Below the pieces are notes generated by a model, which did no database searches, had not been told where the DNA came from, and saw only the letters and a list, made by a program, of their open reading frames with translations. From Algibacter_G agarivorans (GTDB lineage: Bacteria; Bacteroidota; Bacteroidia; Flavobacteriales; Flavobacteriaceae), in assembly GCF_039543245.1 (NCBI RefSeq), contig NZ_BAABJJ010000011.1:62001-126000 (forward strand): DNA of 64,000 bases. Reading direction: 5' to 3'. Positions 9,095-18,331 of the stretch are shown in pieces (position 1 is the first letter of the stretch; every line of letters begins with the position of its first letter). The translations under genes and the position numbers were made by a program.

Positions 9095-10462
9095 ATGTAT
9101 ACATTTTCAAATAAATTAAAGACATTTTCTTTCATTTTAATGATATTAGGAGCATTAGGTGTTGGATATGGTTTTATGACATCTCATAAATCTTTTGAGG
9201 AAGTTGAGCACTTACTTGCAGAAGAATCACATCACGGTGGAGGACATGGTGAAGAGGCTACTCATGATGAAGCAAGTCATGGTGCACATGCAACAGTAGA
9301 TTCACACGCTGAAAGTCACGGAGAAACTGCTCACGCAGAGGTAGACGAACATGCAAAACATATTGAGCATGTTCAGCATCAAATAGCAAATAGACCTTGG
9401 TCTGCGCTTTATGTTGCCGCATTTTTCTTTATGATGATTGCACTTGGAGTTTTAGCATTTTATGCTATTCAAATTGCATCACAAGCAGGGTGGTCTCCAG
9501 TATTGTTTAGAGTTATGGAGGGAATGACTGCGTACTTATTACCTGGCGCTTTGATCGTTTTGGGAATAGCAGCTGCATCTCACTTTATTGGCCATAATAA
9601 CTTATTCATCTGGATGGATCCAGAAGTTGTGGCTCATGATAAACTTATTGAAGGAAAAACAGGATGGTTAAACATTTGGGGTTTCATCATTAGAGGTTTA
9701 ATATTTATAGGAGGTTGGAGCTTGTACCGTCATTTTTCACGTAAATTCTCTATTGCTCAAGATACAGCAGAAGATAAAAGTAACTTCAAAAAATCATTCC
9801 GTATTTCAGCAGCATTTTTAGTATTCTTTATATATACAGAATCTATGATGTCTTGGGATTGGATTATGAGTGTAGATCCTCACTGGTTTTCAACATTATT
9901 TGGATGGTACGTATTTGCTAGTATGTTTGTAAGTGGTATTACGGTTATAGCTTTAATTACTATTTATTTAAAATCTAGAAACTATTTAGAGTTTGTAAAT
10001 GAAAATCATTTACATGATGTTGCTAAGTTTATGTTTGCTTTCAGTATTTTCTGGACTTACTTATGGTTCTCACAGTTCATGTTAATCTGGTATTCGAATA
10101 TTCCAGAAGAAGTAACCTATTTTGTAACACGTTTCCAAGATTATAAATTACCGTTCTTAGGTATGGTGGTTATGAACTTTGTATTTCCAATATTAATGTT
10201 AATGAATGCCGATTACAAACGTATCCCTTGGTTTGTGGTTATGGCAGGTTTAGTTATTTTGTTTGGACATTATATAGATATTTTCAATATGATTATGCCA
10301 GCAACTGTTGGAGACAGATGGTTTATAGGAATTCCTGAAATAAGTTCAGTATTACTTTTCGCAGGCTTATTCATATTTGTAGTGTTTACAGCGCTTACAA
10401 AAGCTCCATTGCTAGTAAAAGGATATCCTTTTAGAAAGGAAAGTGAAGAATTTCATTATTAA
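9095..10462 (+). CDS. actF: Alternative complex III subunit F, membrane quinol-binding-type subunit with histidine-rich loop
   Basis: ActF is the second large membrane subunit of alternative complex III, distantly related to ActC. The 455-residue protein has one helix near 10-28, then a striking hydrophilic loop (residues 31-95) with about fifteen histidines mixed with Glu, Asp, Gly and Ala, and then about nine further helices. Recognisable stretches are RPWSALYVAAFFF, SWDWIMSVDPHWFSTLFGWY and the WYSNIPEEVTYF segment typical of ActF. It follows actE by 23 bases and precedes coxB by 29. The histidine-rich loop looks like a metal-binding or pH-sensing region; that is inference. No missing core segment was noticed. 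Confidence 0.93.
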   Translation: MYTFSNKLKTFSFILMILGALGVGYGFMTSHKSFEEVEHLLAEESHHGGGHGEEATHDEASHGAHATVDSHAESHGETAHAEVDEHAKHIEHVQHQIANRPWSALYVAAFFFMMIALGVLAFYAIQIASQAGWSPVLFRVMEGMTAYLLPGALIVLGIAAASHFIGHNNLFIWMDPEVVAHDKLIEGKTGWLNIWGFIIRGLIFIGGWSLYRHFSRKFSIAQDTAEDKSNFKKSFRISAAFLVFFIYTESMMSWDWIMSVDPHWFSTLFGWYVFASMFVSGITVIALITIYLKSRNYLEFVNENHLHDVAKFMFAFSIFWTYLWFSQFMLIWYSNIPEEVTYFVTRFQDYKLPFLGMVVMNFVFPILMLMNADYKRIPWFVVMAGLVILFGHYIDIFNMIMPATVGDRWFIGIPEISSVLLFAGLFIFVVFTALTKAPLLVKGYPFRKESEEFHY

Positions 10463-10491
10463 TTAGATATAAATAAAGACGAACGATACCA

Positions 10492-11559
10492 ATGACTGCT
10501 TTATTAACAATTATAGTTTTAGTATTTATTTTAGTTGCCATTTGGCAAATGGTTAAGATTTTCGATTTAGCGCAAGCTAAGACTGAAAATTCACAAGTTG
10601 CCACCGATAAGGACAATACCTTAAATGCATATTTAATGATAGGCTTTTTAGCATTCATTTATATCATTACCATTGTATGCTTTGTAAAATGGGGTGATTT
10701 GCCTTTAATGTCGAATTCCGCTTCAGAGCATGGACCAACTATTGATAATTTGATGATTATCTCTATGGTAATTATTTTCATAACTCAAACCATAACTCAA
10801 TTTTTATTACATTATTTCGCTTTTAAATATAAAGGTGAAAAGGGTAAAAAAGCATTGTTCTTTGCAGATAATAATAAATTAGAAGCTATTTGGACAATCA
10901 TTCCTGTAATTGTTTTAGCAGGTTTAATTATTTATGGATTAAGTACTTGGATTAATATCATGGGTGTTGATGAAAGCGATGACCCATTAGTAGTAGAGCT
11001 TTATGCACAACAGTTTAACTGGAAAGCTAGGTATGGTGGAAATGATAATACTTTAGGTAAAGCCAATGTGCGTTTAATAGATATTGACCGCGCTAACATC
11101 TTAGGTTTAGACGAAGCTGATCCAAATGCGCAAGATGATGTGATTACTACAGAATTGCATTTACCAGTTGGGAAACCAGTATTGTTTAAAATGCGTTCCC
11201 AAGATGTATTGCACTCAGCATATATGCCACACTTTAGAGCACAAATGAACTGTGTTCCCGGTATGATAACTCAATTTGGGTTTACACCAACTGTAACCAC
11301 TGCTGATATGCGTGAAACGCAGCAAATGCAAGAAAAAGTTAAAAGAATTAATGAGATTAGAGTTGAAAATAGTAAACCATTAATTGCTAATGGTGAAGAA
11401 GCCTTAGAGCGTTATGAGTTTGATTACTTATTACTATGTAATAAAATTTGTGGTAAATCTCACTACAACATGCAAATGAAAATTGTAGTAGAAACTCAAG
11501 AAGAATATGATGCTTGGATTGCAACCCAAAAACAATTCAAGAACTCTCTAGTTAACTAA
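10492..11559 (+). CDS. coxB: Cytochrome c oxidase subunit II
   Basis: Subunit II takes electrons from cytochrome c through the binuclear CuA centre in the periplasmic cupredoxin domain. The protein is 355 residues. There are four hydrophobic segments (about 3-22, 49-70, 86-108, 131-155), two more than the usual hairpin. The CuA ligands are present: H241 in VLHSAYMPHF, then C316, C320, H324 and M327 in CNKICGKSHYNM. The residue between the cysteines that is often glutamate (CSEIC type) is lysine here; that ligand binds through its backbone, so function is probably kept. The gene lies directly between actF and coxA, so the oxidase is co-transcribed with alternative complex III. Confidence 0.95.
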   Translation: MTALLTIIVLVFILVAIWQMVKIFDLAQAKTENSQVATDKDNTLNAYLMIGFLAFIYIITIVCFVKWGDLPLMSNSASEHGPTIDNLMIISMVIIFITQTITQFLLHYFAFKYKGEKGKKALFFADNNKLEAIWTIIPVIVLAGLIIYGLSTWINIMGVDESDDPLVVELYAQQFNWKARYGGNDNTLGKANVRLIDIDRANILGLDEADPNAQDDVITTELHLPVGKPVLFKMRSQDVLHSAYMPHFRAQMNCVPGMITQFGFTPTVTTADMRETQQMQEKVKRINEIRVENSKPLIANGEEALERYEFDYLLLCNKICGKSHYNMQMKIVVETQEEYDAWIATQKQFKNSLVN

Positions 11560-11586
11560 TTAAAAAGATAAATACGATATAAGATT

Positions 11587-13380
11587 ATGTCAGCACACGC
11601 AGATAACCACGCTCACGACGACGACCACGGACATCATCATAAAGAAACGTTTGTAACTAAATATATATTTAGCCAAGACCATAAAATGATTGCCAAGCAG
11701 TACCTAATTACAGGTACTATTATGGGAGTTATTGGTGTAATAATGTCAATGATGTTCCGTATGCAAATTGCATGGCCAGAGGAACCAAACGTATTATTCG
11801 AAGCTTTATTAGGTAAATGGGCACCAGGTGGTGTTATGGATGCTGATATTTATTTAGCATTGGTTACCATTCACGGTACTATCATGGTATTCTTTGTATT
11901 GACGGCTGGATTAAGTGGTACGTTTAGTAACCTATTGATTCCGTTACAAATTGGTGCACGTGATATGGCATCAGGTTTCTTAAATATGGTATCGTATTGG
12001 TTATTCTTTTTATCAAGTATAATCATGGTAATTTCATTATTTGTTGAGGCTGGACCGGCATCTGCAGGATGGACTATATATCCTCCGTTAAGTGCTTTGC
12101 CAATGGCACAAGGTGGTTCTGGTATGGGTATGACTTTATGGTTAGTATCTATGGCTATATTTATTGCATCTTCATTATTAGGATCGCTTAACTATGTTGT
12201 AACAGTGATTAACCTGCGTACTAAAGGCATGTCTATGACAAGACTACCTTTAACAATTTGGGCATTTTTTGTAACTGCTATTATTGGTATTATTTCATTT
12301 CCAGTATTATTATCAGCAGCCTTACTATTAATAATGGATAGAAGTTTTGGAACATCATTCTTCTTGTCAGATATTTTTATTCAAGGTGAAGTATTACATT
12401 ACCAAGGGGGGTCTCCAGTATTATTTGAACACTTATTTTGGTTCTTAGGGCATCCAGAGGTATATATTGTAATTTTACCTGCAATGGGGCTAGTTTCCGA
12501 AATTATGGCATCCAACTCACGTAAGCCTATTTTTGGTTACCGTGCTATGATTGCTTCTATATTAGCCATCGCGTTCTTATCAACAATTGTATGGGGACAC
12601 CATATGTTCATTTCAGGAATGAATCCATTTTTGGGATCGGTGTTTACATTTACAACGTTGTTAATTGCAATTCCATCAGCGGTTAAAGCTTTTAACTGGA
12701 TAACCACGCTCTGGAAGGGTAATTTACAGATGAATCCAGCCATGTTGTTTTCTATTGGTTTTGTGTCAACATTTATAACAGGTGGTTTAACAGGAATTAT
12801 ATTAGGAGATAGTGCTTTAGATATAAATGTACATGATACATATTTTGTTGTAGCTCACTTTCACTTAGTAATGGGTATATCTGCATTGTATGGTATGTTC
12901 GCTGGAATATATCATTGGTATCCAAAAATGTTTGGACGTATGCTTAATAAAAACCTTGGTTATATCCACTTTTGGATAACTGCAGTTTGTGCTTATGGAG
13001 TATTCTTCCCAATGCATTTTATTGGTATGGCAGGTTTACCACGTCGTTATTATACGAATAGTAACTTTCCGTTATTTGATGATTTAGCAAACGTTAATGT
13101 TATCATAACCATATTTGCTTTAATTGGTGGAGTGGTGCAAATAGTATATTTATATAACTTTTTCAGCAGTATTTTCTTCGGAAAAAAAGCTGTTCAAAAC
13201 CCTTGGAAATCTACAACTTTAGAATGGACGGCTCCTGTAGAACACATGCATGGAAACTGGCCAGGAGAAATTCCTCATGTACATCGTTGGGCTTACGATT
13301 ATAGCAAACCGGGACATGATGTAGATTTTATTCCACAAAATATTCCTTTAAAAGATGGTGAAGAAGAACTTCAGCATTAA
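11587..13380 (+). CDS. coxA: Cytochrome c oxidase subunit I
   Basis: Subunit I is the catalytic heme-copper subunit that reduces oxygen and pumps protons. All metal-site motifs are visible in the 597-residue protein: a low-spin heme histidine in LVTIHGTIMVF near 98, H289 with the cross-linked tyrosine in GHPEVYI, H338-H339 in WGHHMFISG, and H424 and H426 in VVAHFHLVMG. The glutamate-containing GHPEVY form is that of A-type oxidases. About twelve membrane helices are seen. The first 18 residues contain seven histidines, like the loop in ActF upstream. The operon ends after this gene with a hairpin terminator. Subunits III and IV are about 40 kb away in the second respiratory block. Confidence 0.97.
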   Translation: MSAHADNHAHDDDHGHHHKETFVTKYIFSQDHKMIAKQYLITGTIMGVIGVIMSMMFRMQIAWPEEPNVLFEALLGKWAPGGVMDADIYLALVTIHGTIMVFFVLTAGLSGTFSNLLIPLQIGARDMASGFLNMVSYWLFFLSSIIMVISLFVEAGPASAGWTIYPPLSALPMAQGGSGMGMTLWLVSMAIFIASSLLGSLNYVVTVINLRTKGMSMTRLPLTIWAFFVTAIIGIISFPVLLSAALLLIMDRSFGTSFFLSDIFIQGEVLHYQGGSPVLFEHLFWFLGHPEVYIVILPAMGLVSEIMASNSRKPIFGYRAMIASILAIAFLSTIVWGHHMFISGMNPFLGSVFTFTTLLIAIPSAVKAFNWITTLWKGNLQMNPAMLFSIGFVSTFITGGLTGIILGDSALDINVHDTYFVVAHFHLVMGISALYGMFAGIYHWYPKMFGRMLNKNLGYIHFWITAVCAYGVFFPMHFIGMAGLPRRYYTNSNFPLFDDLANVNVIITIFALIGGVVQIVYLYNFFSSIFFGKKAVQNPWKSTTLEWTAPVEHMHGNWPGEIPHVHRWAYDYSKPGHDVDFIPQNIPLKDGEEELQH

Positions 13381-13404
13381 TTAATAATATCACTCTTATA
13401 TGTA

Positions 13405-13432
13405 AAAACTCACCTATTTTAGGCGAGTTTTT
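13405..13432 (+). terminator. Intrinsic terminator of the act-cox operon
   Basis: AAAACTCACC (13405-13414) pairs with GGCGAGTTTT (13422-13431) with one A-C mismatch, over a seven-base loop and into a short T-run. It lies 25 bases after coxA. Confidence 0.85.
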
Positions 13433-13450
13433 CTGTTTAAAAGCATTTAT

Positions 13451-13498
13451 TTCCGATGAAATACAAAATAATGTAAAATATTTCGACAAAATACAAAA
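13451..13498 (+). repeat. Two direct repeats 30 bases apart upstream of the adhesin gene
   Basis: Two 18-base copies of the form TTYCGAYRAAATACAAAA start at 13451 and 13481, differing at three positions. The spacing of 30 bases is close to three helical turns, so the copies would face the same side of the DNA. They lie between the act-cox terminator and the adhesin start, where a regulator binding site would be expected. The binding protein is unknown. Confidence 0.5.
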
Positions 13499-13616
13499 AA
13501 ATCAGTTAAATTGCATACGTAAAATAATTTGTGTGAATAATTCTACTGTATAATTGAATATAGAATTTAAACAGTTTTATTTTAAGCTATTATATCAAGA
13601 TTCTAAATTTTCGATT

Positions 13617-16600
13617 ATGAAAACAAAACTAATGTCAAGAAATACATTATTTATTGGACTCTTTACTTTATTGTTATTTGGGACATTATTTACAGCTTCT
13701 GCCCAATGTCCTTCAATACCCAATCCGACCCCAGCACCTATTTGTAATGCATCAGGCTTCACATTTAATGATTTAAATGTTTATGCTACTGATGGGGGTA
13801 GTAGTATTGTTTGGTATGATGTACTAACAGGAGGTAGTCCGTATAATATTAATCAGTTAGTTGCTGAAGGTGTCTATTATGCAGATGATAATACTGGAAG
13901 TTGTGGTACGAGATTATCTATTACTGTTGATTTTCAAGTGGATGCTTCGGGTCATAATCTGGATCGTTTGTATTGTAGTAATGAAAATGCTACTATTCAA
14001 ACATATATAGATGATGTTTTACAACCAAGCATTTCTGTTGGAGGATCTGTAGAAATCTATAACGATGTTGGTTTAACGGACCAAGCAAACCCTACTGATA
14101 TGATTCCTAGTGGTGCATCGAATTACTTTATTGTATTTTTAGATAATGGAGGCTGTAAAAGCCAGTTAGAAATTGGTCAAATAGGAGTTTTTAATGCACC
14201 ACCTGATCCAACACCAGAAAATCCTCAAGCATTCTGTTCAGATACTAATCCAACTGTTGGGGATTTAGATCCAGGAACTACGGCTACTAATTTTAACTGG
14301 TATGAAAATCTAGACGGTTTTGGAGATCCTATTCTACCCGCATTGTCTTTACTTGCTCCGTTAGTAGACGGAAACACATATTATATTCAAGTGAATGATG
14401 TGTTTTGTGTGAGTAATCCAGCTGAAGTAACAGTAAATATTGATGATCCTGTAGCCCCAGGAACATCTTCAAATTTAGAATATTGTGATGATAGCCTACC
14501 TGCGTCAGATTTTAATTTATTCGATGAGTTGGGAGGCCCAAAAGATTCTTCAGGAACTTGGTCAGGACCATTAAAGACAACTAACGGCAATTTAGGAACA
14601 GTAAATATTTCAACATTAACAACAGCAGGAACTTATACGTTTACATATACGGTTCCTAGTAATGGTGTTTGCCCCGATGGCGTATCAACGGTAGTCATTA
14701 CGGTTTATGAAACATTAAATTCAGGAACAGTATCAGTAGGAAGCCCTATATCGTTTTGTGAGTCAAGTTTACCTTCAGATTTAGATTTATTTTCGCTTTT
14801 AGGAAATGAAGACCCAAATGGTCAATGGACACAAGGCACAACAAGTACAGATCCTATAGTGTCATCGCCAATTGATTTAACAGGTTTTACGCCAAATACA
14901 TACAGTTTTACATATACTCAAAACCTATCGCCAAATCCTTGTCCAGAAGAATCTACAACGGTTCAAGTAGTGGTTTTACAAGATCCAAATGCTGGTGTTG
15001 CCATAAATCAAACATTTTGTGAAAATGATTTGGCTGCAAATTCACCTTTTAATTTATTCGATGCCTTAGATGGTTCTCAGGATAATAACAGTGGGACTTG
15101 GACAGATGTGAGTAATGCAACAATTTCTAATTCTTTAGATATAACAAGTTTTATTGTTTCAGGAAGCCCATATAGTTTTAATTATACAATTGATAATGGC
15201 ACATGTTCTGATACAGAAGCAATAACCATAACGGTTGAACCGTCCCCAGAATCAGGAATACCAGTTACCGCTTTCCCAGAATTTTGTGAAGGTTCAGCAC
15301 CATCTAGTTATGATTTATTCGATTTGCTAAATGGTGAAGATCAAACAGGAACCTGGTTTTCAGGAACAGATAATACAGGAACCGTAGCAGCCAATCCATC
15401 GGATTTATCTGGATTAACTCCAGGGACTTATAATTTTACTTTTGATGTCGATGCTATCGGAACCTGTGACGATGCCTTAGTAACAGTTCAAGTAACAATC
15501 AACCCTTTGCCAGATACAGGAATACCAATGCCTGCTACGTTTTGCGAAAATGATTTAGCTTCAAATTCTCCATTAGATTTATTTGGTCAATTGACAGGTG
15601 AAGATTCGGGAGGAACGTGGACAGACGATGATGCATCAGGAGCGCTAACAGGAACTAATGTTGATTTAACCATACTAACTATTGGTTCATACAACTTCAC
15701 TTATAGTATAACAGATGCAAACGGGTGCTCAAATAGTAGCACGGTGGCCATAATTGTTGAAGACGCCCCAGAATCTGGAACACCAGTGGCAACCTTCCCA
15801 GAATTTTGCGAAGGAACAGCACCGGCTAGTTACGATTTATTCGACCTGCTAAATGGTGAAGATCAAACAGGAACCTGGTTTTCAGGAACGGACAATACAG
15901 GGACCGTAGCAGCCAATCCATCGGATTTATCTGGATTAACTTCAGGAACTTATGATTTTACTTTTGATATAGATGCTATTAGTAGTTGTGATGATGAACT
16001 AGTAACAGTTCAAATAACAATTAACCCTTTACCAATTACAGGAACTCCAACACCAGAAACATTTTGTAAAAATGATTTAGCCGCAAATTCTCCATTAGAT
16101 TTATTTGGTCAATTGACAGGTGAAGATTCGGGAGGAACGTGGACAGACGATGATGCATCAGGAGCGCTAACAGGAACTAATGTTGATTTAACCATACTAA
16201 CTATTGGTTCATACAACTTCACTTATAGTATAACAGATGCAAACGGGTGCTCAAATAGTAGCACGGTGGCCATAATTGTTGAAGACGCCCCAGAATCAGG
16301 GACAGTAAATACACCGGTTGCATTTTGTATTGCCGATATAACAACAGGTCAAACATATAATCTGTTTAATTTATTGACAGATGAAGACCAAACAGGTACA
16401 TGGAATGATGATGATGTTTCTGGAGCGTTATCTGGTAACATGGTAACTTTAGATGGTCTAGCAGCAGGAGCTTATGACTTCACCTTTGATGTAGACACTA
16501 TAGGAACTTGTGATGATGTGAATGTTACAGTAAGCATTGTTATTAATGATACACCTGCACCAATGGCATCGACACCACAAGAATTTTGTGATACAGCAAT

Positions 16601-18305
16601 TGCGGCAGATTTAGTTGCTACCGGAACAACCATTCAATGGTATGACGCTTTAACTGGTGGTAATCTTTTAGCAGGCACAACAGCTTTGGTAGATGGTCAA
16701 ATTTACTATGCAACTCAAACGGATGGAACATCAAGTTGTGAGTCTTCAGTACGAACAGCCGTAACCGCAATAATTTACCAATCACCAAATGCAGGAGTAG
16801 CAAATACAACTGCAATTGTAACTTGTAATGATAATAGCAGTATTGATTTATTTACAGGATTAGATGGGACAGAAGATACAGGTGGGTTGTGGACAAATGA
16901 TGATGGCGTAGGCAGCTTAGCAGGAAATGTTTTTGATGCCACTGGAGTTTCAGCTGGGACATATAATTTCACCTATTTAGTAACAGCTTCATCACCATGT
17001 ATTGATGATAGCACAATTATAACAGTAACTATTGAAGAGCCATTTAACGCTGGAACAGATAATACTTTAGGTATTTGTAGTAACAATGGAACAACCGATT
17101 TATTTACACTTTTAGGAAGTGCGGATACAGGAGGAACTTGGTCGCCATCCTTAACAAGTACTACAGGAGTTTTTGATCCGTTAGTAGATCCAGATGGCAC
17201 GTATACTTATGCATTTACAAATGCCTGCGGAACATTTAGCAGCGATGTTGATGTAACAGTAACTCTGGCGCCAAATGCGGGAACAGATAATACAGCTTCA
17301 TTCTGTATGATAGATGCCCCAACAGATTTATTTACTTTATTAGGAACAGGTGCACAAAGCGGTGGTGTATGGTCCCCAGTATTGACAAGTGGAACAGGGG
17401 TATTTGATCCCGCCGTTGATGCTGCAACTGTTTATACTTATACCGTTACAGCTGTAGCGCCATGTTCACCAGATTCAACTGCTGAAATTACAGTAACCAT
17501 AAATGATAGTCCTACAGTAATAGTCAATGATGCAAATCCAGAATTTTGTTTAGTAAATAATCCGACTGTAGCAGATTTAGCAACTAGTATAAGACCAACA
17601 GGAACGGTTAATTGGTATGAAGATATGGCACTAACTTTACCTTTAAATTCTGCAGATACTTTGGTAGATGGCGAAGATTATTACGTTACCCAAACTAATA
17701 GTTCTGGTTGCGAATCTTCAACACCAGCTCTAATTAATGTGTCAATAAATGATGCACCAACACCAACATTAGATGATGCCAGTATGGAATATTGTATTAA
17801 CGACAGTCCTACTATTCAAGCATTATCAGATAATATTTTAGAATATGATAACAATCTAGATAATTTAAGTTGGTATGATACTTCAACAGGAAGTTCCTCT
17901 ATTTCAAGCAGTTCGCTATTAACCAATACTACGTATTATGTGGCTCTGATAGATCAAGTAACTGGTTGTGAAAGTAGTGTGCGTTTAGAAGTTGCTCCAG
18001 ACCTAACAGCTTGTGGTAAATTAATAATTCCAGACGGATTTTCTCCAAATGGAGATGGCACTAATGATACATTCGATGTTGATAACCTAGCCATATTATA
18101 TCCGAGTTTTGAAATGGAAATTTATAACCGAAACGGAAACATTGTTTATAGAGGAAAAGCAAATTCACCAAGATTTGATGGCACTTCTAATCAAGGAAGA
18201 ATCGTCTCAAAAGGCGATTTGCCCGTAGGTGTTTATTTCTACATTTTCAACTTTAATGATGGTGTAAATAAACCAGAACAAGGGCGCTTATATTTAAGCA
18301 GATAA
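13617..18305 (+). CDS. Very large repetitive surface adhesin with type B T9SS sorting domain (SprB-like)
   Basis: The open frame could start at a TTG at 13554, but the ATG at 13617 opens a clean signal peptide (MKTKLMSRNTLFIGLF, ending SAQ), so I choose it; the protein is then 1562 residues. The body is a chain of roughly a dozen units of about 80-90 residues, each with FCE near its start, a DLFxLLxGxxxxGTW core, a TYxFTY strand and a second cysteine, suggesting one disulfide per immunoglobulin-like unit. Two neighbouring 174-residue double units are nearly identical. The last 90 or so residues are a CHU_C gliding-associated domain (IIPDGFSPNGDGTNDTFDV ... GVYFYIF), which directs export through the type IX system as a type B cargo. 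The next two genes are the matching SprF-like and PorE-like proteins. Surface adhesion or gliding is the likely role. Confidence 0.88.
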   Translation: MKTKLMSRNTLFIGLFTLLLFGTLFTASAQCPSIPNPTPAPICNASGFTFNDLNVYATDGGSSIVWYDVLTGGSPYNINQLVAEGVYYADDNTGSCGTRLSITVDFQVDASGHNLDRLYCSNENATIQTYIDDVLQPSISVGGSVEIYNDVGLTDQANPTDMIPSGASNYFIVFLDNGGCKSQLEIGQIGVFNAPPDPTPENPQAFCSDTNPTVGDLDPGTTATNFNWYENLDGFGDPILPALSLLAPLVDGNTYYIQVNDVFCVSNPAEVTVNIDDPVAPGTSSNLEYCDDSLPASDFNLFDELGGPKDSSGTWSGPLKTTNGNLGTVNISTLTTAGTYTFTYTVPSNGVCPDGVSTVVITVYETLNSGTVSVGSPISFCESSLPSDLDLFSLLGNEDPNGQWTQGTTSTDPIVSSPIDLTGFTPNTYSFTYTQNLSPNPCPEESTTVQVVVLQDPNAGVAINQTFCENDLAANSPFNLFDALDGSQDNNSGTWTDVSNATISNSLDITSFIVSGSPYSFNYTIDNGTCSDTEAITITVEPSPESGIPVTAFPEFCEGSAPSSYDLFDLLNGEDQTGTWFSGTDNTGTVAANPSDLSGLTPGTYNFTFDVDAIGTCDDALVTVQVTINPLPDTGIPMPATFCENDLASNSPLDLFGQLTGEDSGGTWTDDDASGALTGTNVDLTILTIGSYNFTYSITDANGCSNSSTVAIIVEDAPESGTPVATFPEFCEGTAPASYDLFDLLNGEDQTGTWFSGTDNTGTVAANPSDLSGLTSGTYDFTFDIDAISSCDDELVTVQITINPLPITGTPTPETFCKNDLAANSPLDLFGQLTGEDSGGTWTDDDASGALTGTNVDLTILTIGSYNFTYSITDANGCSNSSTVAIIVEDAPESGTVNTPVAFCIADITTGQTYNLFNLLTDEDQTGTWNDDDVSGALSGNMVTLDGLAAGAYDFTFDVDTIGTCDDVNVTVSIVINDTPAPMASTPQEFCDTAIAADLVATGTTIQWYDALTGGNLLAGTTALVDGQIYYATQTDGTSSCESSVRTAVTAIIYQSPNAGVANTTAIVTCNDNSSIDLFTGLDGTEDTGGLWTNDDGVGSLAGNVFDATGVSAGTYNFTYLVTASSPCIDDSTIITVTIEEPFNAGTDNTLGICSNNGTTDLFTLLGSADTGGTWSPSLTSTTGVFDPLVDPDGTYTYAFTNACGTFSSDVDVTVTLAPNAGTDNTASFCMIDAPTDLFTLLGTGAQSGGVWSPVLTSGTGVFDPAVDAATVYTYTVTAVAPCSPDSTAEITVTINDSPTVIVNDANPEFCLVNNPTVADLATSIRPTGTVNWYEDMALTLPLNSADTLVDGEDYYVTQTNSSGCESSTPALINVSINDAPTPTLDDASMEYCINDSPTIQALSDNILEYDNNLDNLSWYDTSTGSSSISSSSLLTNTTYYVALIDQVTGCESSVRLEVAPDLTACGKLIIPDGFSPNGDGTNDTFDVDNLAILYPSFEMEIYNRNGNIVYRGKANSPRFDGTSNQGRIVSKGDLPVGVYFYIFNFNDGVNKPEQGRLYLSR
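15254..16297 (+). repeat. Tandem 522-bp repeat inside the adhesin, with a perfect 213-bp block
   Basis: Units 15254-15775 and 15776-16297 are each 522 bases (174 codons). The segments 15563-15775 and 16085-16297 are identical over all 213 bases by eye. The first part of each unit is similar but has scattered differences. The frame is kept, so each unit adds two immunoglobulin-like domains. Identity at the DNA level suggests recent duplication or gene conversion. Confidence 0.93.
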
Positions 18306-18331
18306 TTTATAGATAAAGTAAATTTAGAAAC

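Noticed and set aside
13554..13616. Upstream TTG start for the adhesin
   Set aside because: The extra 21 residues would precede the signal peptide and disrupt it; the ATG at 13617 gives a standard leader.
15254..16297. Repeated blocks that might be read as a CRISPR-like array
   Set aside because: The repeat unit is 522 bases, in frame, and codes for immunoglobulin-like domains; no spacers and no cas genes are present.
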